DNA from: UBA2638 sp046293135
Lineage (GTDB): Bacteria > Pseudomonadota > Alphaproteobacteria > Micavibrionales > Micavibrionaceae
NCBI GenBank assembly: GCA_046293135.1
Contig: JBKBPR010000001.1
Coordinates: 372,001 to 436,000 of the forward strand
Direction: 5' to 3'
DNA: 64,000 nt
The position numbers and the translations under genes were made by a program. Position 1 is the stretch's first letter, and each line of letters starts with the position of its first letter. Below the pieces are notes generated by a model, which saw nothing but the letters and a program-made list of their open reading frames with translations, was not told where the DNA came from and searched no databases. Shown here piece after piece: positions 42,314-50,962 of the stretch.

Positions 42314-42361
42314 AGCCTCACTTTTTCAATTTACACAGTTATAACCAATCAGGAACACCCG

Positions 42362-43417
42362 ATGCGCATAGAAGAAGATATTAAGCTCGATTTCAAGGAT
42401 GTTTTGTTTCGTCCGAAACGCTCGACTTTGGGCAGCCGTAAAGACGTTGATATCCGCCGTGAATTTGTCATGCGCCATAGCAAAAAGATTTATAACGGTG
42501 TGCCGATTATCGCCGCGAATATGGACGGGGTCGGGACTTTTGCGATGGCCGAAGCCTTTATCCGTGAGGGTAGCGGCGTGAGTGTCGCGCTCCACAAGCA
42601 TTACCCGCTGGCGTCCCTACAGGATTTCTTTAAGAAGAACGGCGGCGGCGCGGTTTGGTATAGTATCGGCTTTGCGCAGGACGATCAGGAAAAACTCAAG
42701 GCGTTTCTGGATAGCGACGTGCAAAAAAGCGGCCAAGGCATTGAAAAGCTCTGCGTTGATGTTGCCAATGGTTACAGCGAATATTTCCTCGACTATGTGA
42801 AGCGTATCCGCGAGATGGCGCCTGATTTAACGATTATGGCCGGCAATGTCGTGACCGGTGAAATGGTTGAGGAGCTTATCCTGAGCGGCGTTGATGTCGT
42901 CAAGGTCGGGATCGGGCCGGGCAGCGTTTGCACCACGCGCAAGAAAACGGGGGTCGGCTATCCGCAGCTTTCGGCTGTGATTGAATGTGCCGATGCCGCG
43001 CATGGCCTTGGCGGGCTGATCTGTTCAGATGGCGGTTGCACCGTTCCTGGCGATGTGGCGAAGGCATTCGGCGGCGGGGCGGATTTCGTGATGCTCGGCG
43101 GGATGCTCTCCGGCCATGATGAATCTGAACAGGAACTCATTGAAGAAAACGGCCAGAAATTCGTCCGCTTTTATGGGATGAGCAGCGATACGGCGATGAA
43201 AAAGCATAAGGGCGGTGTGGCTGAATACCGCGCCAGTGAGGGCAAAACCGTTAAAGTACCTTATCGCGGTGCGGTGCAAGATACGCTGCAGGATATCTTG
43301 GGCGGGCTGCGCTCGACCTGCACTTATGTCGGGGCGCGGAAGCTCAAGGAGCTATCGAAACGCACGACATTTATCCGCGTCAACCAGCAGCTCAACACGG
43401 TTTTCGGGAATGAGTAA
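42362..43417 (+). CDS. guaC: GMP reductase
   Basis: 351 residues, IMPDH/GMPR barrel without CBS domains. Catalytic C190 in GPGSVCTTRKKTGVGYPQ and the late HKGGVAEYRASEGKTVKVPYRG loop point to GMP reductase rather than IMP dehydrogenase. Converts GMP to IMP and ammonia with NADPH for purine salvage. Confidence 0.93.
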   Translation: MRIEEDIKLDFKDVLFRPKRSTLGSRKDVDIRREFVMRHSKKIYNGVPIIAANMDGVGTFAMAEAFIREGSGVSVALHKHYPLASLQDFFKKNGGGAVWYSIGFAQDDQEKLKAFLDSDVQKSGQGIEKLCVDVANGYSEYFLDYVKRIREMAPDLTIMAGNVVTGEMVEELILSGVDVVKVGIGPGSVCTTRKKTGVGYPQLSAVIECADAAHGLGGLICSDGGCTVPGDVAKAFGGGADFVMLGGMLSGHDESEQELIEENGQKFVRFYGMSSDTAMKKHKGGVAEYRASEGKTVKVPYRGAVQDTLQDILGGLRSTCTYVGARKLKELSKRTTFIRVNQQLNTVFGNE

Positions 43418-43510
43418 AACATTCGCGCCGCCCTGCGGATTAGCGCTTGCATGAGGCAATCAAACAAGGGTAGTCTTACAGCCTAGGAAATTTCGAGGAG
43501 TTGGCACACT

Positions 43511-43951
43511 ATGTCTGAAGATATCAAAACACGGCTGAAAAGCACCAGCGAGCAATGCCAGACATGCTATGAAGCGTGGAGCGCGAATAACAAGGATGCC
43601 AAGCTGCGCGAGGCGTTGCAGGACTCTATTCATGAATTGCGCAAGGTCGCTTCCCGCTTGGAGATTGAGCTGGCGATCAGCGAGCGTGACGATCTCAAGC
43701 AAAAGCCGCTGCCGATTCCGCCGCATCGTGATGCCCGCGCCCGCACCAGAAATGCGCAAGATGATGATGAAGGCAATGGAAACGGCAATAGTGGCGGTGG
43801 GAACCGTGATGCGCGCTCCGGTGGCCGTCAGGGCGGCAAGCCGAATATTGCCAAGGGTTTGAAGCCATCCCAGCATAGCCGTAAAGATCCCGCGCCTGAT
43901 AATACAGGTGATGACAGCGCCGAAAATCTCGGCAATAGCAACGCAGGATAA
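43511..43951 (+). CDS. Unknown protein with Gly/Asn/Asp-rich tail
   Basis: 146 residues: helical N-terminal half (1-72) with CQTCYEAW and a low-complexity, charged, Gly/Asn-rich C-terminus with an RGG-like stretch (DARSGGRQGGK). Disordered tail of this type can bind nucleic acid, but no domain is recognised. GAGGAG lies about 11 bases upstream. Confidence 0.6.
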   Translation: MSEDIKTRLKSTSEQCQTCYEAWSANNKDAKLREALQDSIHELRKVASRLEIELAISERDDLKQKPLPIPPHRDARARTRNAQDDDEGNGNGNSGGGNRDARSGGRQGGKPNIAKGLKPSQHSRKDPAPDNTGDDSAENLGNSNAG

Positions 43952-43992
43952 AATCCAAAACACCCATCGGAATAAAGTGGAACGCTTTGTCT

Positions 43993-44709
43993 TTAGAAGC
44001 TATCTTTCCGCGCCCGTAATGCTGCGAAGTCCTGAGCCGTTTTGCAATGAAAAAACACATTGGTTTTCTTCTCAAGCCCGATTGAGGTCGGGATGGTCGG
44101 TTGCCCCTTTGCCCTGAGCGCGTTGACTTCCGCAGCCCTTGCCGCGATATCCGCATTTTCGGGCGCAACATGAAGCGCAAAGGCGGCGTTGGATTGCGTG
44201 TATTCATGACCGCAATATACAAGCGTATCTTCTGGCAGTTTTGCGAGTTTTTGAAACGCGGCAAACATCATGTCAGCCGTGCTTTCGAAGAGCCGCCCGC
44301 AGCCCATCGAGAACAGCGTATCGCCCGTAAAGATGCTGCTGCGATTTGGATAATGGAGGCAAATATGCCCCAAAGTATGGCCGGGGGTTTCGATGATGAT
44401 GCCGCGCTCCCCGCCGAAGGTGAGGTCATGCCCTTCGGCAAGCGGCAGATCGACCTCGCCGATTTTATCAGCCTCCTTTAAGGGGGCGGCGAGGGGGCAG
44501 TGATAGCGCTCCTTAAGCGCCGCATTGCCCGCAATATGATCGCCGTGGTGATGGGTGTTGATAATCAGATCAAGCTTGAGGTCATGCGCTTCGAGAAAAT
44601 CAATGACGGGCGCGGCCTCCCCCGGATCAATCACGGCGGTTTGCCCGTTTTCAAAGGTGATGATATAGGCGTAATTGTCCTTTAGGATCGGCAGGGTTGT
44701 GATGGTCAT
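43993..44709 (-). CDS. gloB: Hydroxyacylglutathione hydrolase (glyoxalase II)
   Basis: 238 residues, metallo-beta-lactamase fold with THHHGDHIAGN metal site, later His in TPGHTLGHI and D in FTGDTLFSMGCGRLFE, and the C-terminal GloB helical part (CGHEYTQSNAAFA). Hydrolyses S-lactoylglutathione. Its start overlaps the NDUFAF5-like gene by four bases. Confidence 0.93.
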   Translation of the reverse strand: MTITTLPILKDNYAYIITFENGQTAVIDPGEAAPVIDFLEAHDLKLDLIINTHHHGDHIAGNAALKERYHCPLAAPLKEADKIGEVDLPLAEGHDLTFGGERGIIIETPGHTLGHICLHYPNRSSIFTGDTLFSMGCGRLFESTADMMFAAFQKLAKLPEDTLVYCGHEYTQSNAAFALHVAPENADIAARAAEVNALRAKGQPTIPTSIGLEKKTNVFFHCKTAQDFAALRARKDSF

Positions 44710-45623
44710 AATTTTGTTTCCTCTCCGCCGAGAACGCTGGCGAGGCTGTGGGTTGCGCTGCCGCGCGGCTTGGGTTTTTGCTGGGTGTCATGCGGTGACC
44801 AGCCATGCAGGAAAATAATTTCAAATTGCGCTGAAATTCGCGCGTGATCCTGCGCATCAGGATATTTTTGTTTGTAAAGCTGCGCGGCCAGATCAAAAAT
44901 GCGGCGGCTTGTGAAATGTTTCGGCCTTGCGTGGAGCGCATTGCCTTCACCCATGCCGCGCAAATCATGCATCAGGGCATAGATGTCGTTATAGCTGACG
45001 CTTAGGCTATCTGAATCAATGACGGGCAGGGCATAGCCCGTACGCTGCATCAGCGCGCCGATATCCTGCTTTGTGGCGAAGGGATAGATGCGCGGCGCAA
45101 TGCCGTTTTTGATTTTCAGCTCGGCTTCAACGAGGCACTCGCGCAGCTCGAACAGGGTTTCCCCGCCAAAGAGCGAGCCGATCAGCAGCCCGTCAGGTTT
45201 GAGGGCGCGGCGCATTTGTATCAGCGCCCCCGGCAGATCGTTGAGGCTGTGAAACCCCAAAACGCCGATGATGAGATCAATGCTTTGTGCGCGAAAGGGG
45301 AGATATTCCTCATCGCCGCAGATATGGATATGGTTGCCGCTATGGCTGTGATCTATGGACGGCGCATGGGAAAGCAGCGCGATATGCTGCGCCTGAGTTT
45401 GGGTTTGCAACTGCGTCAGGAAGTCTTGCGAGAGCCGCTCCGCGCCCAGAACAAGGACGGTTTCGAAATGACGTTTGATGAGAGAGAGGCTGTCGAGCGT
45501 TTCCTTCTCGCACCAGCGGAACAGGAAATCATGCTGGGGGAATGTATCCCGAATGCGCGAGAAACGCTTGGAGCGCAAGGGTTTATCGAAGAGTTCGGGC
45601 GATGCGGTGGGCGGCGTTACCAT
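44706..45623 (-). CDS. NDUFAF5/BioC-like SAM-dependent methyltransferase family protein
   Basis: 305 residues: class I methyltransferase fold with a poor motif I (VLVLGAERL instead of DLGCGxG), then DEEYLPFRAQSIDLIIGVLGFHSLNDLPGALIQMRRALKPDGLLIGSLFGG, which strongly resembles mitochondrial NDUFAF5 and its alphaproteobacterial relatives involved in complex I assembly. Degenerate SAM site may mean altered chemistry. Overlaps the upstream 912-residue gene by seven bases and gloB by four. Confidence 0.78.
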   Translation of the reverse strand: MVTPPTASPELFDKPLRSKRFSRIRDTFPQHDFLFRWCEKETLDSLSLIKRHFETVLVLGAERLSQDFLTQLQTQTQAQHIALLSHAPSIDHSHSGNHIHICGDEEYLPFRAQSIDLIIGVLGFHSLNDLPGALIQMRRALKPDGLLIGSLFGGETLFELRECLVEAELKIKNGIAPRIYPFATKQDIGALMQRTGYALPVIDSDSLSVSYNDIYALMHDLRGMGEGNALHARPKHFTSRRIFDLAAQLYKQKYPDAQDHARISAQFEIIFLHGWSPHDTQQKPKPRGSATHSLASVLGGEETKL

Positions 45624-48355
45624 TTGTCGGGCTTGGGCGCAAATTCATCAAGCGGCATATTTTTCTCAACGACCTTGGCGAGTTCTTCGAGTTCCGTAAA
45701 TTCATTGCTGAGCGCGACATCGGTTTTGACCGGCGCTTTTTGCTCTTGGGCGGGTTGATCGGCTGCGCCGTTGGGCTCAGGTTTAATCAGCGCTGCATCT
45801 CTCTGGGAGAGGAGATGGAACGGGGTTGCGCTGGTTCTGAGTTTTTGCAGCGGCTTTTCGGGTTTGGGCGCTTCGGGTTTTTGGGATTCCGTTTTCGTTT
45901 TCGGCGTGGTCGCTTGTGTAGCAGGGGCGGCGGTTGCGACCTTTGCGCCAAGTTTATCCATACTCAACTCCGGCGCTTTGGCGTCGGCATCGGGGCGTTT
46001 GCCGGGTGGTGGTGCATAGGTCATCGGGATTGACCAGTCGGCAACCTTGCCCGAAAAGCGGTCGCGAACGATTTCCTTGACGCGCAATTTGTAATCATTC
46101 TTGATTTCATCGCTGAGCATTTGCCAGGCGCGGGCAATCACGACCATGAAATGCGTGTCCTTGGACAGGGACGACCACAAAAGTCTGTATTGGTGGAACG
46201 GGATGAAGGAGGTCTTCGAATAGGCGAAGGCTTCGGGCGGCGCGGCCACGGCAAAGGGGTAAATTCGGTGCTGGGTGATGCCGATATGGCTGAAATAGCT
46301 CTCCCCCAGCTTGATGACGTTTTCGGGCTTGAGGCCGAATTGATCGGCGATATATTTTTTCATCTGCTTGAGATTGGTAATCTCGGCAGGGATGTTGAAG
46401 CTCGGCGCATGCATGGTCAGGCCGTTGCCTTCGTGACGCTGCGGGATCGGGAGGTAATCGACCATGATTCCGGCGTGCAGATCGTCTTGTATGCCCTTGG
46501 TCAGCGGAATGACAATCGCGGTGTTGATGGTTTTTTGATCGGAGACGACAAAATCCATTTCATCGGAAGACAGCCCGATCTCGCTGCCCTGTGTCAGGCC
46601 TTCCTCAACGAAGATGGAATGAACAGTGCGGAGCTGCCCCGCCGTTCCCTTGACCTCCTTGAAGCGCTCGTCCTTTTCGCTGATTTGCGCGAGCAGGTCT
46701 TTTGTATCGGCCTTTTTGATGATTTTTTGTTTCTGGATATTGATCTCGCGATCTGTCCATGTTTCGGGCTTTACGCTCAAAAATTCGAAGAGCGAGAGGA
46801 TTTGCAGCTCAAGGCGGGCATTGGGCAGCAGCCCGACCGTAATCGCATTGAGCACTTGCTGCGCATCAAATTCGCGGATAACGCCCTTGGCCTGATAGCG
46901 CTCCTTGTTGTTGATCAGCATTTTGGGCTTGATTTCCTTGGTGTTGCGCTCGACATTCAGGAAAAACGTCTTGATGCGCTCATCAATGTAATCGGGGGCG
47001 GGATAATAATCCGGCCCGTGAAAGAGCAGGGCATTGTTGCGCGGTTTCAGGCCGAGGTGATCTCTGGCGAATTTGACGGTGTCCTTGATGTCTTCGGGGC
47101 TGATCTCGTTGATCGTGTTCTGATCGACGGTGAGGGTTTCGATCATATGCCCCGACCAGCGCTTGCCGTCGACATTCTCGCCGTAGCGCGGAACAGTATT
47201 GGCCATACCGCGCGGAATACCGTCATGCAAATAGATTTTCAAGCGCCCTTCTTCATTGACGTGATAGGGCAGAATTTCCGCAGGCACAAAATCACGCGCA
47301 ATCACATCGGTAATATCGCCCGTGACCTCGTTGCGCATGGCGGTGATGCGGATGGCGCTGGTTTCCGACTTCGATGGTCGCCGCTCCCCGATCACAAGGC
47401 TCTGGCGGTCTTTCATTTTTTGCGCAACGGCAAGATAGCAGGTCGGCGGATGCCCCATCAGCTCCCCTTCGGCGGAGTAAAGCCGAAAGCGCCCGTCAAA
47501 GTTTTTCTCGATAAATTCATCATCCCAATGGGGGGCGGAGTAAAACACGCGTGCGCCGTGAGAGCGCAATTCCTTACGGTATTCACGCATTGTAAAACAG
47601 GTATATTCAACAGGCAGATGCTTGTCCCATTTCTCGCGGTCATCTTTCCGCATCAAAAATTCATACGCCCATTTATGCGGCAAGCGGAACAACCGCGTTT
47701 TCGGGAATCGCGGCGGTAGCTCTTCCAGATAAAACCCGCCGCATCCCGCATCTTGCCGCGGCCTTGCATGTTCGGAATACCAGATCAGCAAGTCGGTTTC
47801 GCTCATTTTCGTCAGATCATCGGTATCAACCGAAAGATCGGGCATTTCAAGCAATACATATTCTTCCGGCGGCGGCCTTGCGAAATCACGAATGAACATC
47901 AGCCCACCCGTTTTGAGCATTTTGAAATGGTTGTCCAGCGTTTCGCTGATGGTTTTTTCATTGTATTTCGAATGCGAGAAGACATCATAGAGCACATAGG
48001 AATTCACAATCGCATCAAAGCTTTCGGGCTTGGCAAATGCGGTGGAAATATCGGCCGCGATATATTCAAGATTATGCACCTTGTTTTCGTAGAGTTCCTT
48101 GGCCTTGTTGATGCTGCGCTTGTTTTTATCAACCCCGACAAAGCGGATATTCGGCGCAAGCGCAGCCATGGCATAGGTGATCGCCCCGTCATCACAGCCC
48201 ATATCAGCGACCACCGCATTTTCATTGAGCAGCAAATGCGACAGCGCAAACCATGCCTTGCGCACGATTTTGTAATCAATATCGGCGAGGAGCTCGCGCC
48301 TGCGCTCGAAATATTCATCCAGAGTGGCGGTGATATATGCGGTTTCGGTGGCCAA
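45617..48355 (-). CDS. Large multidomain methyltransferase with two degenerate Nudix-like regions
   Basis: 912 residues from a TTG start (no early ATG; GGA upstream). Residues 1-330 are a class I SAM methyltransferase: motif I VADMGCDDG (49-57), acidic D76 in FVGVDKNK, IAADIS (99-104). Two later regions (about 360-505 and 640-780) read like Nudix folds with the Nudix box lost: DVIARDFVPAEIL...YYPAPDYIDERIKTF and GIMVDYLPIPQRH...PSFNIPAEITNLKQMKKYIADQFGL. The tail (about 780-912) is Ala/Pro/Lys-rich. First gene of a three-gene minus-strand operon. No close family recalled; product and substrate unknown. Confidence 0.7.
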   Translation of the reverse strand: MATETAYITATLDEYFERRRELLADIDYKIVRKAWFALSHLLLNENAVVADMGCDDGAITYAMAALAPNIRFVGVDKNKRSINKAKELYENKVHNLEYIAADISTAFAKPESFDAIVNSYVLYDVFSHSKYNEKTISETLDNHFKMLKTGGLMFIRDFARPPPEEYVLLEMPDLSVDTDDLTKMSETDLLIWYSEHARPRQDAGCGGFYLEELPPRFPKTRLFRLPHKWAYEFLMRKDDREKWDKHLPVEYTCFTMREYRKELRSHGARVFYSAPHWDDEFIEKNFDGRFRLYSAEGELMGHPPTCYLAVAQKMKDRQSLVIGERRPSKSETSAIRITAMRNEVTGDITDVIARDFVPAEILPYHVNEEGRLKIYLHDGIPRGMANTVPRYGENVDGKRWSGHMIETLTVDQNTINEISPEDIKDTVKFARDHLGLKPRNNALLFHGPDYYPAPDYIDERIKTFFLNVERNTKEIKPKMLINNKERYQAKGVIREFDAQQVLNAITVGLLPNARLELQILSLFEFLSVKPETWTDREINIQKQKIIKKADTKDLLAQISEKDERFKEVKGTAGQLRTVHSIFVEEGLTQGSEIGLSSDEMDFVVSDQKTINTAIVIPLTKGIQDDLHAGIMVDYLPIPQRHEGNGLTMHAPSFNIPAEITNLKQMKKYIADQFGLKPENVIKLGESYFSHIGITQHRIYPFAVAAPPEAFAYSKTSFIPFHQYRLLWSSLSKDTHFMVVIARAWQMLSDEIKNDYKLRVKEIVRDRFSGKVADWSIPMTYAPPPGKRPDADAKAPELSMDKLGAKVATAAPATQATTPKTKTESQKPEAPKPEKPLQKLRTSATPFHLLSQRDAALIKPEPNGAADQPAQEQKAPVKTDVALSNEFTELEELAKVVEKNMPLDEFAPKPDKW

Positions 48356-48488
48356 GATAGTCCGTCATGTTTGTTTATTGCATTGCTTTGGTGGGTAATG
48401 TAGTGATCTTGAGTATATTTTGCAATCGGCAACATTGAGTAATCTGCGGCGGTGTGGGGCGACACGAGCCGACACGCGGGACGACACA

Positions 48489-48515
48489 GGGCGATATAGG
48501 GCGATATAGGCGATA
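48489..48515. repeat. GGGCGATATA short tandem repeat upstream of comF
   Basis: Two exact 10-bp units (48489-48508) and a partial third (GGCGATA) end at the comF start. Just upstream CGACAC appears at 48460-48465, 48470-48475 and 48482-48487. The 162-bp divergent gap thus holds two nested short repeats. Confidence 0.6.
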
Positions 48516-48517
48516 AG

Positions 48518-49321
48518 ATGCACGTATTCTGGAATTCGATCATTGATGCGGTATTGCCGCCGCGCTGTATCCTGAGCGGTCAAGAGGTTGACACGCATGG
48601 CGCGATTGCCCCCGATGTCTGGGCGCAGCTTGACTTCATCACTGATCCGTTTTGTGCTTGCTGCGGCTGGCCGTTTGCTTTTGAGGTCGAATTTCAAAGC
48701 GCGGAATCGGGGATAGGGCAATCGGGCGCGGCCGAAATGCTGATAGAGCCATCCCTTAAGGGGAACGGGGTTTTGTGCGGGGATTGCGTTCGTACAAAGC
48801 CGCCCTTTACAAAGGCGCGGGCGGCCTTGCGCTATAACGATACCAGCCGCGCGATGATTTTGGGGTTCAAGCATGGCGATCAAACCCATTCGGCGATCAG
48901 CTTTGTACCGTGGTTGAAAGCGGCGGGGGCAGAATTTTGGCCGCAAACCGATATTGTGATGCCGATCCCTTTGCATCGCTGGCGGCTGTTTCGGCGGCGC
49001 TATAATCAGGCGGCGTTGCTGGCCTTGCCGCTGGGGAAGGATTTGGGCATTCCTGTCTTGCTCGATGGCTTGATCAGGTGTCGCAACACACCGACGCAAG
49101 GGCGGTTGCGGGCAAAGGAGCGTGCGCGGAATGTCAAAAGCGCGTTTGAGGTTAATCCTGTTTATAGCGAGATTATTCGCGGCAAAACCGTGACCTTGAT
49201 TGATGATGTTTATACGACCGGATCAACGGTGAAGGAATGCGCCAAGGTGCTGAAAAAGCAAGGCGCACGGGAGGTTTATGTGGTCTGTGTGGCGCGGGTC
49301 GTGCGCGGTGATTATTTTTGA
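48518..49321 (+). CDS. comF: ComF family phosphoribosyltransferase-like protein
   Basis: 267 residues: an N-terminal zinc-finger-like cysteine set (CCGWPF, LCGDC) and a C-terminal PRTase fold with VTLIDDVYTTGSTVKECA (PRPP-binding) and RLRAKERARNVKSAF. ComF homologues function in DNA uptake in competent bacteria and are widespread elsewhere with unclear role. Divergent from the 912-residue methyltransferase. Confidence 0.92.
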   Translation: MHVFWNSIIDAVLPPRCILSGQEVDTHGAIAPDVWAQLDFITDPFCACCGWPFAFEVEFQSAESGIGQSGAAEMLIEPSLKGNGVLCGDCVRTKPPFTKARAALRYNDTSRAMILGFKHGDQTHSAISFVPWLKAAGAEFWPQTDIVMPIPLHRWRLFRRRYNQAALLALPLGKDLGIPVLLDGLIRCRNTPTQGRLRAKERARNVKSAFEVNPVYSEIIRGKTVTLIDDVYTTGSTVKECAKVLKKQGAREVYVVCVARVVRGDYF

Positions 49322-49337
49322 GCGCGTTGGTCGTTTA

Positions 49338-50579
49338 TCAAAGCGCTTGGCCTGCGGCGAGTCTACCGCAATCGATTTGCGGGGATAGTCCCGCACGCAT
49401 GGCAATCTTTTTGGCAAAGGGAAGCGCATCTAGCGCCTTGAAACCGCCGCGCCGTAATATTTTGATCGGGGCGATATCTTGAGACACAAGCCGCATCATG
49501 CCGTCGACTCCTGCTGTACGGGAGGTGATATCGAGCTTGCGCCTGCGCTCATATCGGGCGAGCAAGGCGGGGTCATGCAGCGCAATACCGCCGCGCGCGC
49601 CATCGGCGATAATCTCCGCCAAGGCCGCGACATCACGCAAGGATAGGTTCAGCCCTTGGGCGGTGATGGGCGACATGACATGCGCGGCTTCGGCGATCAG
49701 GGCGATATGTGGCGCTGTGAGTTTCTCAGCGGTGATGGAGCATAACGGCCAGCTCTCAACGCCTGTTTCCAGCGTAATTCCGCCCAGCGCATCACCGGTT
49801 TTATCACGCAGATGCGCTTCGAAATCCTGCTTTTTCAGGTGGATAAGCGCCTCGGCGCGGGGCGTTTTTTCCACCCAGACCACACTTGATTGATTGCCCT
49901 GAAGCGGGACAAGCGCAAGCGGCCCTGCGGGGTAATGAAACTCGCTGGCGATATTCATATGCGCTTTGGAATGGTTGAGGATGAAGGTCATCGCCGTTTG
50001 GCCGTAGGGCTTTTCCTTGGTCTTGATGCCCGCAATCGCCCGCACCAGCGATCTGCGCCCATCCGCCCCGATCAAAAGCGGCGCGGTGATGGTTGTGCCG
50101 TCTTCGAGCCGCGCGGTCAGGTTTGCACCGTTGAGCGTGTAATCAAAAAGCTTTGCGGGGCAATGCAGATGCAGGGTTTTGAGGGTTTGTGCGCGCTCAA
50201 ATAAGGCGGCGTGGAGCAGGTTATTGGGAATATTCAGCCCGAATTGGGACAGCTGAATATCGGCAGCCTCAAAGTCGGAGATTTGATCGCCCTGATCGGC
50301 AAGGCTTTTGTCGATGATGCGCATGGCCTTGAGCGGTGCGCCGATGGCCTCTAGCTGCTGCGGTTTTATCCCGGCGGCGCTGAGGATATTGAGCGAGCTG
50401 TTCATCAGGGCAATGGTGCGCCCTGAGGGGGCTTTGGGGGCTTTGGACGTTTTCGGCGCGATTGGTTCGATCAGGTGAACATCCAGCCCCAGATCGGCCA
50501 TCAAGACCGCAAAGGTCAATCCGGCGATGCCGCCGCCGCAAACAATCAAGTCGCCTGTGAGATTTTTCGTTTTGGTCAT
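49338..50579 (-). CDS. UbiH/UbiF-family FAD-dependent hydroxylase
   Basis: 413 residues from ATG 50579. Rossmann motif VCGGGIAGLTFAVLMADLG, middle motif LLIGADGRRSLVR, and late FAD motif EAAHVMSPITAQGLNLSLRDVAALAE. In the usual GDAAH...PP...GQGLN pattern the Gly-Asp is replaced by Ala-Glu and one Pro by Ser-Pro, which is unusual. Probably hydroxylates a ubiquinone precursor; which ring position is not decided. Confidence 0.87.
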   Translation of the reverse strand: MTKTKNLTGDLIVCGGGIAGLTFAVLMADLGLDVHLIEPIAPKTSKAPKAPSGRTIALMNSSLNILSAAGIKPQQLEAIGAPLKAMRIIDKSLADQGDQISDFEAADIQLSQFGLNIPNNLLHAALFERAQTLKTLHLHCPAKLFDYTLNGANLTARLEDGTTITAPLLIGADGRRSLVRAIAGIKTKEKPYGQTAMTFILNHSKAHMNIASEFHYPAGPLALVPLQGNQSSVVWVEKTPRAEALIHLKKQDFEAHLRDKTGDALGGITLETGVESWPLCSITAEKLTAPHIALIAEAAHVMSPITAQGLNLSLRDVAALAEIIADGARGGIALHDPALLARYERRRKLDITSRTAGVDGMMRLVSQDIAPIKILRRGGFKALDALPFAKKIAMRAGLSPQIDCGRLAAGQAL

Positions 50580-50635
50580 TGCGCTTTGTTCCTTGTTCAA
50601 GGAATATAATAGCAATTTGCGAAGGAACAAGAAAA

Positions 50636-50893
50636 ATGGCAAAAGTTGAAGTGTATTATTGGACGACCTGCCCGTATTGCGTGAGAGCGCGGGCGCTTCT
50701 CGATTCCAAGGGTGTTGATTATATCGGCTATGATATCACCGGAGATGAGGCGGCGCGGGCGAAAATGGTTGAGCGTACGGGCGGGCCGCGCACCGTTCCG
50801 CAGATTTTTATCAATGATCGCCTGATCGGCGGTTGTGATGATTTGCACGCGCTGGAGGCCAAAGGCGGGCTTGATCCGCTGCTGGCTCAGTAA
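50636..50893 (+). CDS. grxC: Glutaredoxin 3
   Basis: 85 residues, thioredoxin fold with CPYC active site (WTTCPYCVRA), the TVPQIF cis-Pro loop and GGCDDL. Reduces disulfides with glutathione. ATG 50636 follows GAAGGA; the earlier in-frame ATG at 50579 overlaps the UbiH-like start. The stop codon lies in the first of three 12-bp repeats. Confidence 0.95.
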   Translation: MAKVEVYYWTTCPYCVRARALLDSKGVDYIGYDITGDEAARAKMVERTGGPRTVPQIFINDRLIGGCDDLHALEAKGGLDPLLAQ

Positions 50894-50922
50894 AAAGATC
50901 AGTAAAAAGATCAGTAAAAAGA
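50887..50922. repeat. Three 12-bp tandem repeats across the grxC stop
   Basis: TCAGTAAAAAGA repeated exactly three times (50887-50898, 50899-50910, 50911-50922). The grxC stop TAA is inside the first unit. Confidence 0.85.
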
Positions 50923-50962
50923 AATATCGCTTAATAATAACGTTTAAATTGATGTTGAAACG

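Noticed and set aside
46121..47719. 532-codon open frame on the plus strand
   Set aside because: It lies wholly antisense to the 912-residue methyltransferase, has no family resemblance and no ribosome site; codon bias of the real gene keeps this frame open.
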